Source: an uncultured Eubacteriales bacterium (GTDB taxonomy: Bacteria > Bacillota > Clostridia > Lachnospirales > Lachnospiraceae). Taken from it: a stretch of 18,085 nt of DNA. The stretch's first letter is position 1; every line of letters begins with the position of its first letter. Where the stretch lies: contig ONWK01000328.1 of the NCBI GenBank assembly GCA_900321505.1, positions 1 through 18,085 on the forward strand. The letters run 5' to 3'. The notes beneath the pieces were generated by a model, which did no database searches, had not been told where the DNA came from, and saw only the letters and a program-made list of their open reading frames with translations. Below, one piece after another: positions 7,182-15,018 of the stretch. The translations under genes were made by a program, and so were the position numbers.

Positions 7182-7865
7182 ATGGAGATCTTACGTGTTG
7201 AGCATTTATCAAAGATTTACGGTTCCGGAGAGACAGAGGTCCGGGCAGTGGATGATGTGAGCTTTTCGGTTGAAAAGGGTGAGTTCCTTTGTATCATCGG
7301 AGCTTCCGGAAGCGGAAAGTCAACTCTGCTGCATCTTCTGGGAGGCGTTGACCGTCCGACTTCGGGAAAGGTTTTTATAGACGGTGTGGATATCTATGAT
7401 CAGAATGACGATACCCTTGCCATCTTCAGAAGAAGGCAGGTGGGACTGATATATCAGTTCTATAATCTTATTCCTGTGCTGACGGCAGAGGAGAACATTG
7501 CGCTTCCCTGTAATCTGGACGGAAAGGAAGTCAGCAGCGAACAGATGGCGGAGCTTATCAGCAGTCTCGGACTCGAGGGAAGAGAGAAGCATCTTCCCAG
7601 TCAGATGTCCGGAGGACAGCAGCAGCGGGTTGCCATAGGACGCGCTCTTGTTAATCATCCCGCTATCATTCTGGCGGATGAGCTTACCGGAAATCTTGAT
7701 AAGAAGGCGGGAGATGAGATCATAGCGCTTTTGCAGCGGGCCAATCAGACTACGGGACAGACCATTATCATAATAACTCACGATCTTGAGATCGCAGCTC
7801 AGGCGGAACGGGTCATAACCATTTCCGACGGGCGCATAGTTCGCGATACAAAGCAGAAACAGTAA
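7182..7865 (+). CDS. ABC transporter ATP-binding protein (MacB/LolD/FtsE-like)
   Basis: 227 aa, typical for this class. I chose ATG 7182, preceded by GGGAGAG; the in-frame ATG at 7128 adds 18 residues in front of the conserved MEILRVEHLSKIYG start. Motifs: Walker A GASGSGKST (40-48), Q-loop Q92, signature MSGGQQQR (142-149), Walker B IILADE (162-167), H-loop H200. The usual DEPTGNLD reads DELTGNLD, with leucine at 168. It pairs with the permease 18 nt downstream. With the two-component pair that follows, the layout resembles peptide-antibiotic or envelope-stress ABC modules of Firmicutes. Which substrate is moved, or whether the pump only transmits force to the outside, cannot be read from the sequence. 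Confidence 0.93.
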   Translation: MEILRVEHLSKIYGSGETEVRAVDDVSFSVEKGEFLCIIGASGSGKSTLLHLLGGVDRPTSGKVFIDGVDIYDQNDDTLAIFRRRQVGLIYQFYNLIPVLTAEENIALPCNLDGKEVSSEQMAELISSLGLEGREKHLPSQMSGGQQQRVAIGRALVNHPAIILADELTGNLDKKAGDEIIALLQRANQTTGQTIIIITHDLEIAAQAERVITISDGRIVRDTKQKQ

Positions 7866-7883
7866 AAGGAAGAGGGTCAGATC

Positions 7884-10514
7884 GTGAATATTATAAAGAA
7901 TTTTACCAGGAGAAATATCTCCCGTAATAAAAAGCGTACCATAGTGACCATCATCGGCGTTATGCTTTCAACCGCGCTGATCTGTACGGTTGTCGGAATG
8001 GTGGCTACCTTCCGGCAGTCTATCATTCATGACTACAAGGAAAACACCGGTGACTGGCATGTAAACTACGGAGTGAGAAATGAGGAACAGTATGATGTCC
8101 TTATGAATAATGCTCATGTGGAAAAGGCCGGCGTCTCCCAGCATCTGGGCTTCGTGGAGCTGGGCCTGAAGTACGGCTTTGAGCAGTATCTCAGCATTTA
8201 TGGCTGTAATAAAGAGTTCTTTTCTCAGATGAATATTAAAGTGGAGGAGGGGAGGCTTCCGGAGAACCCTTCGGAGATGCTTATATCGGCTGAATATGCG
8301 AGAACGGAAAATGCACCAAAGGTCGGGGATACAGTAACTTTCGAAGTGGGAGACAGGATCATCCGCACAGAGGAGGGCTACGAGTATGAATATAACGGCT
8401 GGTCCTATGCAGATGAAGAGGTCTTTATCCCTGCCGGCTACAGTAAGTATACCATAGTTGGTATAGCCTTGAATTCCAATATAGGCGCCGGCTACACCGG
8501 GATGGTTCTGGATGAAACCTTCAGGGGTAAATACACGGATGTGTTTATCCGTTTTGACAGCCCATCGAAGTTTTCGGAGTACATGGACAACATAGGATCA
8601 GCAATGTCTGCTGCCGGTGACGGGTCATATGATTATGCGACGAATATGCTGGTTCGTTATGAAGGCGGACTGAACGATTCCGGTATGAAGATGATCGTAG
8701 GACTTGGCCTGATAATAAGCGTTATCATTATGGGTACCAGTATCTTCATCATTTCCAACAGCTTCAGGATCTCGGTGGAGGATAAGAAGACCCAGTTCGG
8801 AATGCTGGCCAGTGTGGGCGCTACGAAACGTCAGATAAGGGGGATCGTATTCCGCGAAGGATTTTACATATTCCTGATCGGAACCGCTGCGGGACTTGCA
8901 CTGGGTGCCTTTGTCATCTGGGTGCTGGATCAGATCGTGAACCTTCTGATTGGTGAAATGATGAGCATGGAGATGATCTACACCTTCCCCTGGTGGGTGG
9001 CTGTATTTACGGTTCTTCTTTCAGCGGTAACCATTCTCCTCTCTGCACTTAAACCGGCAAGAGATGCCGCCAGGATCACTCCCATCGAGATCATCCGGGG
9101 CGGAAGCGACATAAAGCTTGATCCAAAAAAACTCGGCACGAAAAAAATTACTTCAAGGCTTTTCGGGATAGGCGGTGTAATAGCAGAGAAGAATCTGAAG
9201 CGGAGCAGGAAGAAATACAGGACGACAGTTGTCTCCCTGGTCATTGCAGTGGCTGTTTTTATAGCCATTGCAGGTTTTGTGGGTTACGGAAAGAAACTGG
9301 TGGGCGAAGTATATACAAGGTATGACACCAATCTGGTAATTAATTATATCGGAGATCAGGAGGAAAGCGGAAATGACAGGGTGAGGGAGGCCTATGAAAA
9401 AGTCCGGTCTCTGTCCGGGATAAAGGAGTCCTTCTACGGAACAGTTACGGAAGCTCATTTCAGAACTGATATCTATGGCTCCGCGGAGCTAAATGCACAG
9501 ATGAATGAATATGGGGGTGAATATGCCGTTACAGAGAATTCCGGTTCCGGATATCCGGAGAATCTTGACAGAGAAATGCTGGAGCACCCGTATACCGCAG
9601 TTGAAATGATAATAGTCCCGGAAAAGGATTTCAACGAATATCTGAATAAGCTGGGCGTATCTTCCGGGGATATTGACAATGCGGCGGTTCTTGCCGACCG
9701 GATCGATTATTACGAAGGCGACATAAAGAGCAGCATGAGAGCTACCTCCATAAAAGAAGGTGATACAGTAGAATATCTTTATGCCCGGAATGATAAGAAA
9801 ACGTCCGATGATGAAGAATATGAAACGGAATGGGGGATGAGCAGCTGCAGGGTGGTAAAGCTGGTAGATGAGGAGTCTCTTCCGGCCGGACTCGGTTCCA
9901 TATTCCATAGCGAGGGAGGTACATTTCTGCTGGTATCCGAGAAACATTTTGATAAAATGCCCGGCAACATCTGGGTTACCTCGCTTTATGTCGATGCTGA
10001 GGATCCGGGACTTACCGCAGATACTGTGGATTCGTGGAACAACGGGGAACTGATCTACCGTATCAACAACCTGTATGAACAGCAGAAGGGAAATGACAGG
10101 ATGATACTCGTGCTCGAGATATTCCTGTATGGCTTTATCATAGTGATCACACTGATCGCAGTTACTAATGTGATCAATACGGTCAATACTAATATGAACC
10201 TTCGCAGAAGGGAATTTGCAATGCTGCGGTCCATAGGTATGACCCAGAAGGACTTCTCGCGGATGATACGTGCGGAAGGTATCCTTGTTTCGCTGAAATC
10301 GGTTCTGTTCGGGCTCCCGCTGGGTGCAGTACTTTCCTATCTTGTGCATCTTGCGGTGAAAAGCCAGTTCAGTTATACCTATCTCTTTCCCTGGAAGGCT
10401 ATGGTGATAGCGGTTTTCGCAGTTGCCTTCATAGTAGGTATCATCATGTTTACGGCGGTCAGCAGGATCAGAAAGCAGAATATCATTGAGGCTATAAGAG
10501 TCAGAAATTATTAG
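7884..10514 (+). CDS. FtsX/MacB-type ABC permease with two large extracellular loops
   Basis: 876 aa from GTG 7884, with AGAGGG 7 nt before it. Eight membrane segments are visible in a 1+3+1+3 pattern: near 19-43, 271-295, 328-355, 367-390, 444-466, 741-765, 797-820 and 833-858. Two FtsX-like three-helix blocks each begin with a cytoplasmic motif, DKKTQFGMLASVGATKRQIR in the first and RRREFAMLRSIGMTQKDFSR in the second. The outside loops are large, about 225 aa (45-270) and 270 aa (468-740). This differs from BceB, which has ten helices and one big loop. Partner of the ATPase at 7182. Loops of this size are where mechanotransmission permeases bind ligands or wall hydrolases, and a secreted hydrolase is encoded four genes on. 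Confidence 0.9.
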   Translation: MNIIKNFTRRNISRNKKRTIVTIIGVMLSTALICTVVGMVATFRQSIIHDYKENTGDWHVNYGVRNEEQYDVLMNNAHVEKAGVSQHLGFVELGLKYGFEQYLSIYGCNKEFFSQMNIKVEEGRLPENPSEMLISAEYARTENAPKVGDTVTFEVGDRIIRTEEGYEYEYNGWSYADEEVFIPAGYSKYTIVGIALNSNIGAGYTGMVLDETFRGKYTDVFIRFDSPSKFSEYMDNIGSAMSAAGDGSYDYATNMLVRYEGGLNDSGMKMIVGLGLIISVIIMGTSIFIISNSFRISVEDKKTQFGMLASVGATKRQIRGIVFREGFYIFLIGTAAGLALGAFVIWVLDQIVNLLIGEMMSMEMIYTFPWWVAVFTVLLSAVTILLSALKPARDAARITPIEIIRGGSDIKLDPKKLGTKKITSRLFGIGGVIAEKNLKRSRKKYRTTVVSLVIAVAVFIAIAGFVGYGKKLVGEVYTRYDTNLVINYIGDQEESGNDRVREAYEKVRSLSGIKESFYGTVTEAHFRTDIYGSAELNAQMNEYGGEYAVTENSGSGYPENLDREMLEHPYTAVEMIIVPEKDFNEYLNKLGVSSGDIDNAAVLADRIDYYEGDIKSSMRATSIKEGDTVEYLYARNDKKTSDDEEYETEWGMSSCRVVKLVDEESLPAGLGSIFHSEGGTFLLVSEKHFDKMPGNIWVTSLYVDAEDPGLTADTVDSWNNGELIYRINNLYEQQKGNDRMILVLEIFLYGFIIVITLIAVTNVINTVNTNMNLRRREFAMLRSIGMTQKDFSRMIRAEGILVSLKSVLFGLPLGAVLSYLVHLAVKSQFSYTYLFPWKAMVIAVFAVAFIVGIIMFTAVSRIRKQNIIEAIRVRNY

Positions 10515-10543
10515 AACTCCTTGATGATTTTTGAGGGTCGTCG

Positions 10544-10552
10544 TGGTATAGT
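10544..10552 (+). promoter_or_regulatory. Candidate extended -10 promoter before the response regulator
   Basis: TGGTATAGT in the 86-nt gap between permease and regulator matches TGn plus TATAAT with one mismatch. No convincing -35 stands 17 bp upstream. It may give the two-component genes a second, independent transcript. Confidence 0.35.
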
Positions 10553-10600
10553 ATAGAAGTCTGAAACTAATGCTCCACAGAAAAAAGCGGAGGGAATCAC

Positions 10601-11278
10601 ATGAAGATCAAATTATTACTGGTGGAAGACAGCCCAATGATCATCCGCGGGCTGCAGTATACACTGGAACAGGCAGGATATGAGGTGGTTGTATGCATGT
10701 CGGCACACATGGCAGAGGATCGTATGGACCGTATGCATTTTGATGTGGCCGTACTGGACGTAAATCTTCCGGACGGAAGCGGCTTCGATCTTTGCAAAAG
10801 GCTCAAGGCGGAAACCGATACACCGGTTGTATTCCTTACTGCAAGGGATGAAGAAAATGATGTTGTTATGGGCTTCGACCTCGGAGCCGATGAGTATATC
10901 CTGAAGCCCTTCAGGAACCGGGAACTGATCTCCCGTATTGAAAATGTACTTCGCCGCACCGGCAAAACAAAAAAACGCCTGGTTGTGGGTGATGTGGAGA
11001 TCGATGTGGAAAAGGATCAGGTCTTCGTTAAGGAAAAGGAAGTTGAATTTACCCAGCTTGAGTACAGGATACTTTACATGCTGATGCAGAACGCGGGACA
11101 GACCCTTACCCGTGAACAGATCCTGGAGAGAATATGGGATATAGCAGGAAATTTTGTTGAGGACAACACGCTTACGGTTTACATAAAGAGGATCAGAGAG
11201 AAGCTCGGTGATGCGGACATCATAAGAACCGTTAAGGGCGTGGGATACAGAGCTGAGATGCAGGAACAGACATCCTGA
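10601..11278 (+). CDS. OmpR/PhoB-family response regulator
   Basis: 225 aa; GGAGGG lies 6 nt before ATG. The receiver is at residues 3-115 with acidic pair E9/D10, phosphoacceptor D53, T80 and K102. A winged-helix DNA-binding domain follows at about 127-220, recognised by FTQLEYRILYMLMQNAGQTLTREQ-like sequence, a TVYIKRIREKLG recognition helix and the closing wing TVKGVGYRAE. It should be phosphorylated by the kinase 14 nt downstream and act on promoters of this locus. I found no obvious direct repeat of the OmpR type in the gaps at 7105-7181 or 10515-10600, so its target is open. Confidence 0.95.
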   Translation: MKIKLLLVEDSPMIIRGLQYTLEQAGYEVVVCMSAHMAEDRMDRMHFDVAVLDVNLPDGSGFDLCKRLKAETDTPVVFLTARDEENDVVMGFDLGADEYILKPFRNRELISRIENVLRRTGKTKKRLVVGDVEIDVEKDQVFVKEKEVEFTQLEYRILYMLMQNAGQTLTREQILERIWDIAGNFVEDNTLTVYIKRIREKLGDADIIRTVKGVGYRAEMQEQTS

Positions 11279-11292
11279 GTTATGGTTCCGAT

Positions 11293-12561
11293 ATGAAAAA
11301 AAAGGTATCAATTACAACTGAAAACAGGCTGCGGTGGCTGCCGGTGACAGCATTTCTGCTGTTGCTGGCGGCTTTGCTGCTATGGGGAAATGCATTCATC
11401 ATAGGCAGACATAATAAGGAAGACCGGAGGCAGGCGGCTGTAATGGTCGGAATGCTTATGGAGAAGACAGATCTGTCGGACACGGAGATCATACAGCTTC
11501 TGAAGGAAGGCTCCGGCGATACGGCTGCGTATATTACCGGTTCGAAGCTTATGGAAAAATACGGGTATGACGGGCTTTTTTATTCGGAAAGATCCGACAG
11601 CATGATGCTGAGTCTGGTGCTTTTTAACGGAGGCTGCTTCATTTTGCTGGCCGCGGGGACTGTGCTGTACATTTTCCTTCAGAAAAGAAGGATACACAGG
11701 GAGGTAATGCAGCTCAGGGAATACTTTGATGATCTGAATAAGGGTATATATGATCTTAAGATAGAGGAGTCCGGGGAAGGTGAGCTTTCACTGCTGCAGA
11801 GTGAGATATTCAAGATCACACAGCTGCTGAGAACGTCCGCCGAGGATTCGCAGGCAAAGAGCGAGGATCTTTCAAAGTGGCTGGCGGACATTTCACATCA
11901 GCTGAAAACTCCCATCGCCTCCATACGTATAGATCTGGATAATCTGCTGGATGATCCGGAGATGCCGGCGGAGCTGCGCCGGGAGTTCCTTCGTGAAATG
12001 AGTATCCAGCTGGAGTGGATATCTTCGCTGGTACAGACCCTGCTGAAGCTTGCAAGGATCGACGCGGGTACGGTGGTTCTGAAGAAGGAGGAAATGGATC
12101 TTACGGAGGTTGCCCGTGAAGCGGTGCAGAAGCTGGGTATTCTTTCGGAGATCTCGGGAGTTGATATCGTCTGGGAATCAGAACCGAAGGGGGAGCTTAT
12201 CGATCCGGCGGATCTGGCGCCCATACCTATGCAGGGAGATACGGCATGGCAGCTTGAGGCAGTCAGCAATATCATAAAGAACTGCCTGGAGCATTCAAGG
12301 GCCGGAGAGAAGGTATATCTGTCCGTCAGAGATAACAGTGTTTTCAAGGAACTGAATATCCGTGATACCGGAGAGGGCATTTCCGAAGAAGATCTGCCTC
12401 ATATCTTCGAACGTTTCTACCGTGCGAAGAATGCCACAAAGGAATCTGTGGGGATCGGACTTTCTCTTGCAGCAAGCATCGTAAGGGAAGGCGGGGGAAA
12501 GGTGACGGTAAAGTCGGAAAAAGGAAAAGGAAGCGTCTTTACTCTGAGGTATTTTTGCTGA
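11293..12561 (+). CDS. Sensor histidine kinase, partner of the preceding regulator
   Basis: 422 aa. Only a weak ribosome site precedes ATG 11293, 14 nt after the regulator's stop, so translational coupling is likely. Membrane segments are at about 14-37 and 105-129, and the 67-residue loop between them is the outside sensor. A linker resembling HAMP follows, then HisKA with ISHQLKTPIASI (His202), N-box NIIKNCLEHS (N326, N330), DTGEGI (358-363), IFERFYR and GIGLSLA (387-393). The ISHQLKTP box is typical of Firmicutes kinases tied to antibiotic-sensing ABC transporters, but here the outside loop is longer than in BceS-type intramembrane sensors, so it may sense by itself. Confidence 0.94.
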   Translation: MKKKVSITTENRLRWLPVTAFLLLLAALLLWGNAFIIGRHNKEDRRQAAVMVGMLMEKTDLSDTEIIQLLKEGSGDTAAYITGSKLMEKYGYDGLFYSERSDSMMLSLVLFNGGCFILLAAGTVLYIFLQKRRIHREVMQLREYFDDLNKGIYDLKIEESGEGELSLLQSEIFKITQLLRTSAEDSQAKSEDLSKWLADISHQLKTPIASIRIDLDNLLDDPEMPAELRREFLREMSIQLEWISSLVQTLLKLARIDAGTVVLKKEEMDLTEVAREAVQKLGILSEISGVDIVWESEPKGELIDPADLAPIPMQGDTAWQLEAVSNIIKNCLEHSRAGEKVYLSVRDNSVFKELNIRDTGEGISEEDLPHIFERFYRAKNATKESVGIGLSLAASIVREGGGKVTVKSEKGKGSVFTLRYFC

Positions 12562-12578
12562 CCATCAGGAGAAGTATA

Positions 12579-13718
12579 ATGCGGAGCTGCAGAAGGAAAT
12601 GTTGTTTAATATGGCTTATTCCGGTAATGGTATCTCTCTTTTGTATGCTCTTTTGTAAGTCGGCTGAGGATTGTTTTGCATCGGGTGAACAGGTGAATAC
12701 CGTTTCAGAAATGGTAATGCAGCCTCAGTGGCCGGTGCTCAGATGGGGACTTAAGATATCTGAGGATATTCCAGACGGTGAATATTTTACGGTAAATCTT
12801 GGAATGGACAGGGTGACACGGCAGAGTGTTATAAAAACCATAGAGGAGAACTGGACTTCCGGGCTGAAATATGCTGAGTCATCATACACTATAGACCATC
12901 AGGATACCGCAGCCTGTATCAATTACGGAAAACGTCAGTATTACGGAAGAGAGAGTAAGGGATACGGATACAACTGCACGGGCTTTGCTGCCTCGGTGCT
13001 GTATTACGCAAATGGCGGGTCAACGGACAATGCATATGCCACCATGAAGGGATTATATGGTCCGCTTCAAAAAAGAAGCGGTTCCTTTACCAATGCTACA
13101 GGGTGGTATAACTATTTGGCAGAGGGACAGAAGGTGGGAGAAGGCGGTTCATCGGTTCCCAGAACGCTGGTTTACTATATGGGGGAGATCACAGATCCCG
13201 ATTCCATACAGAGTGCGCTTTCTGCAGCGGAAAGGACCGGCAGGCTGAAGGAAGGCTACATTCTTTTTTTCTGGCCGTCTACAGGCTGGGACTGCCATAT
13301 CGGTTTTTATGCCGGGAAAGACGGTGAGGGCATCCATCAGATGTATCATGCTGCAGGCAGGGGAAACCATAACGGCGTGCGGCTGACGGAGCATGTGGCG
13401 CTTTCTCAGGCTGCATCCGAGGGCGCGTCATATCTGTATATAATACCGCTTCCCGAAGCAAAGACCGGATGGCAGGAGATCGAAGGGAAGAGATATCATT
13501 TCTATTCTGACGGTGAAATGACGCGGCGCTGGTACAAGGAGAATCATAACTGGTATTATCTTGATCCGGATACCGGAGAAGCGGCGACAGGGCTGAGAAC
13601 GATAGATGGTAAACAGTATTATTTTCACAGAAATGGCAGAATGGCATGCAATATTATGTTCGGAAAGCTGGTCTTTGACAGAAACGGAGTATGCGTGGAC
13701 CTGAGAAAATATGAATGA
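12579..13718 (+). CDS. Exported NlpC/P60-like cysteine hydrolase with cell-wall-binding repeats
   Basis: 379 aa from ATG 12579, with AGGAG 7 nt before it; a TTG at 12555 is in frame but would overlap the kinase. Residues 1-35 form a signal peptide (basic start, hydrophobic 8-27, likely cut near CFA-SGE). Residues 95-290 carry the two hallmarks of a cysteine peptidase or amidase fold: YNCTGFAASVLYYANGG (Cys133) and WDCHIGFYAGK (His240), with His257 as a possible third residue. Residues 298-360 hold choline-binding-type repeats: GWQEIEGKRYHFYSDGEM, WYKENHNWYYLDPDTGEA and GLRTIDGKQYYFHRNGRM. It should cut peptidoglycan peptides outside the cell while docked on the wall. It is 17 nt after the kinase, so it looks like the last gene of the operon. 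The bond cut is unknown. Confidence 0.85.
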   Translation: MRSCRRKCCLIWLIPVMVSLFCMLFCKSAEDCFASGEQVNTVSEMVMQPQWPVLRWGLKISEDIPDGEYFTVNLGMDRVTRQSVIKTIEENWTSGLKYAESSYTIDHQDTAACINYGKRQYYGRESKGYGYNCTGFAASVLYYANGGSTDNAYATMKGLYGPLQKRSGSFTNATGWYNYLAEGQKVGEGGSSVPRTLVYYMGEITDPDSIQSALSAAERTGRLKEGYILFFWPSTGWDCHIGFYAGKDGEGIHQMYHAAGRGNHNGVRLTEHVALSQAASEGASYLYIIPLPEAKTGWQEIEGKRYHFYSDGEMTRRWYKENHNWYYLDPDTGEAATGLRTIDGKQYYFHRNGRMACNIMFGKLVFDRNGVCVDLRKYE

Positions 13719-13734
13719 AAATGTACTGAATGAA

Positions 13735-13778
13735 AAATCGGGGACGGTTCCTGATATGTAAGGAACTGTCCCCGATTT
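13735..13778. terminator. Bidirectional terminator hairpin between convergent genes, second GGGGACGGTTCC element
   Basis: AAATCGGGGACGGTTCCT (13735-13752) pairs with 13761-13778 over 18 bp, with one G-T pair and an 8-nt loop. Minus-strand transcripts leave the stem through ATTTTTC, a fair U-tract; plus-strand transcripts reach TTTTTT only 10 nt later. It sits between the hydrolase gene and the zinc-ribbon gene, whose ends face each other. Confidence 0.75.
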
Positions 13779-13805
13779 GCTGGATAGTTTTTTAAATATC
13801 ATCAC

Positions 13806-13821
13806 CCTACGACTCCGGATG
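13806..13821. repeat. Orphan half of the 16157 hairpin
   Basis: CCTACGACTCCGGATG is identical over 16 bases to the left arm of the hairpin at 16157-16193. It is followed at once by GTTGAATA, close to the GCTGAATA that flanks the full copy at 16206. The right arm is missing, as if deleted. Confidence 0.6.
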
Positions 13822-13832
13822 TTGAATAGATA

Positions 13833-14621
13833 CTATTTTTTCTTAAATACAAGATATGCACCGTTCATTTCAACAGTGATCGTTCCGGACTCGGAATCGA
13901 AGGTTCCGTTAAGGGAATCACTTCCGCTGACGAAAGATATTGAGCTTCCATCGATCTTCACGTCACAGCTGGCGGATCTTCCCATTACGCTGAATTTTCC
14001 GCGTTTTCCATTTACCTCCAGCTCAAAGTCTTCAACATTCGTTCCGTCAGCCATCAGCTCGGCCTTTGAAACAGAAACTCCTTTTGCGGTGGCATATGAA
14101 AATTCATAGGTTCCGTCTGCGGCGGTCTTATTACCTCTGAACAAAGCAAAGAATACGAGGAATAATACGACCCCAATGACGGCACCTATCACTATCAGAG
14201 ATTTATTCTGATTAACTGATCTGCCCTGAGGCACAGGAGCCGCAGGTCCTGATGGCTGATCATAAGGACTAAATGAGGCACCCGCAGACCCATAAGACGA
14301 AGGACCGGACTGCGGCTGATAATACGCAGAAGAGCCGGACTGCGGTTGATCATAGGCTGATGTACCCGGCTGCGGATCCATGATCACCGGAGCTGTTCTG
14401 GCAGCCACATTTTCGGGATCAGCACCAAAGGGATTGGATGCTTCATTATTACCGCCAACAAGCTGGTATTTATTTTTGGGTGTATTTGATGATGACTTTT
14501 CAACCTGGTCAGATGAAGACCCGGTTTTGGAGGATACAGGTTGATCTGTCAATGAAAAACCGCAGACCGGACAAACCGATGCACCATCGGAAACCTCTGA
14601 ACCGCAGATCTTACATTTCAT
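13833..14621 (-). CDS. Zinc-ribbon membrane protein with Q/P/S/Y-rich linker and an outside beta domain
   Basis: 262 aa. I chose ATG 14621, with AAGGAG about 9 nt upstream; it begins directly with MKCKICG. Residues 3-20 form a zinc ribbon (C3, C6, C17, C20). Residues 25-140 are low-complexity and include three 10-residue repeats (82-111) of the type QPQSGSSAYY. One membrane helix lies at 141-161, and the last 100 residues (ADGTYEFSYATAKGV onward) look like short beta strands with repeated EV, TI and SI pairs. The ribbon should be inside and the beta domain outside. Such zinc-ribbon membrane proteins are common in Firmicutes and mostly uncharacterised. It has its own promoter at 14721-14752 and ends in the shared terminator. 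Confidence 0.85.
   Translation of the reverse strand: MKCKICGSEVSDGASVCPVCGFSLTDQPVSSKTGSSSDQVEKSSSNTPKNKYQLVGGNNEASNPFGADPENVAARTAPVIMDPQPGTSAYDQPQSGSSAYYQPQSGPSSYGSAGASFSPYDQPSGPAAPVPQGRSVNQNKSLIVIGAVIGVVLFLVFFALFRGNKTAADGTYEFSYATAKGVSVSKAELMADGTNVEDFELEVNGKRGKFSVMGRSASCDVKIDGSSISFVSGSDSLNGTFDSESGTITVEMNGAYLVFKKK
14289..14378 (-). repeat. Three 30-bp in-frame tandem repeats in the zinc-ribbon gene
   Basis: The repeats encode PQPGTSAYDQ, PQSGSSAYYQ and PQSGPSSYGS. The DNA units share CCGGACTGCGG or CCGGCTGCGG followed by a tract coding Tyr. The period is 30 bp. Copy number could vary between strains. Confidence 0.7.
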
Positions 14622-14720
14622 AGTATTATGCTCCTTCACGTGTCTTGATTAAAAATGGATATTGCTATGCGATTTAATGAACCGGCTGCAGGACCGGGAT
14701 TTTAATACAGGTTTTTTCCC

Positions 14721-14752
14721 ATTATATCATAATGTAGAAAAAATGATATAAT
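14721..14752. promoter_or_regulatory. Symmetric divergent promoter
   Basis: ATTATATCAT (14721-14730) and ATGATATAAT (14743-14752) are a perfect inverted repeat. Each arm holds a TATAAT box facing outward (plus 14747-14752; minus 14726-14721). In both directions the hexamer 17 bp upstream is ATATCA and lies in the opposite arm. The plus promoter would serve the short ORF and glycerate kinase (start near 14759), the minus one the zinc-ribbon gene (start near 14714). Confidence 0.5.
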
Positions 14753-14808
14753 GTGTTTGTTAACTGAACAAAATGAAAACTATTGATCGGGTGAAACGGA
14801 GGAACTAT

Positions 14809-15018
14809 ATGGTATTTACTGGGATTTCCCGGGTGTTTTTCATAAAGAATAATGCTCAGTACGAAACAATCGGTGTATTCCGGGATGAAATGTCTGATAT
14901 ATACGGGATGGAAAACCTGAGGGGACTCGGCTATAACCGGACAGAGGATTCGATCGAATATGTCATAGGATTGAAGGAGTATACCAATGAGATTTATTTT
15001 TGCCTCGGACAGTTTTAA
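14809..15018 (+). CDS. Short ORF, probably a truncated GyrI-like effector-binding protein
   Basis: 69 aa from ATG 14809, with GGAGG 6 nt before it; an in-frame ATG at 14773 has no such site. The sequence (GISRVFFIKNN, VFRDEMSDIYGMENLRGLGY, EYVIGLKEY) resembles the first half of GyrI-like/AraC-type effector-binding domains, which are normally about 150 aa. The second half is missing: the frame runs into the glycerate kinase start and stops 32 nt inside it, so its last ten codons are read from kinase DNA. It is either a remnant left by a deletion or a small leader protein coupling translation to the kinase. The good ribosome site and promoter suggest it is still translated. The family call is from memory. 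Confidence 0.6.
   Translation: MVFTGISRVFFIKNNAQYETIGVFRDEMSDIYGMENLRGLGYNRTEDSIEYVIGLKEYTNEIYFCLGQF

Noticed and set aside
9489..10349. 286-codon minus-strand ORF
   Set aside because: Lies wholly opposite the permease; Cys/His/Tyr-rich composition typical of antisense translation.
10560..10600. Ribosome-site sequestering hairpin before the response regulator
   Set aside because: CTCC (10573-10576) could pair with GGAG (10589-10592), but four base pairs over a 12-nt loop is too weak to claim.
10616..11311. 231-codon minus-strand ORF
   Set aside because: Antisense to the OmpR-type regulator, which is intact and canonical.
12579..12680. Lipoprotein signal on the hydrolase
   Set aside because: Cysteines are present in the signal peptide, but none sits in a proper L-[AS]-[GA]-C lipobox; ordinary export is more likely.
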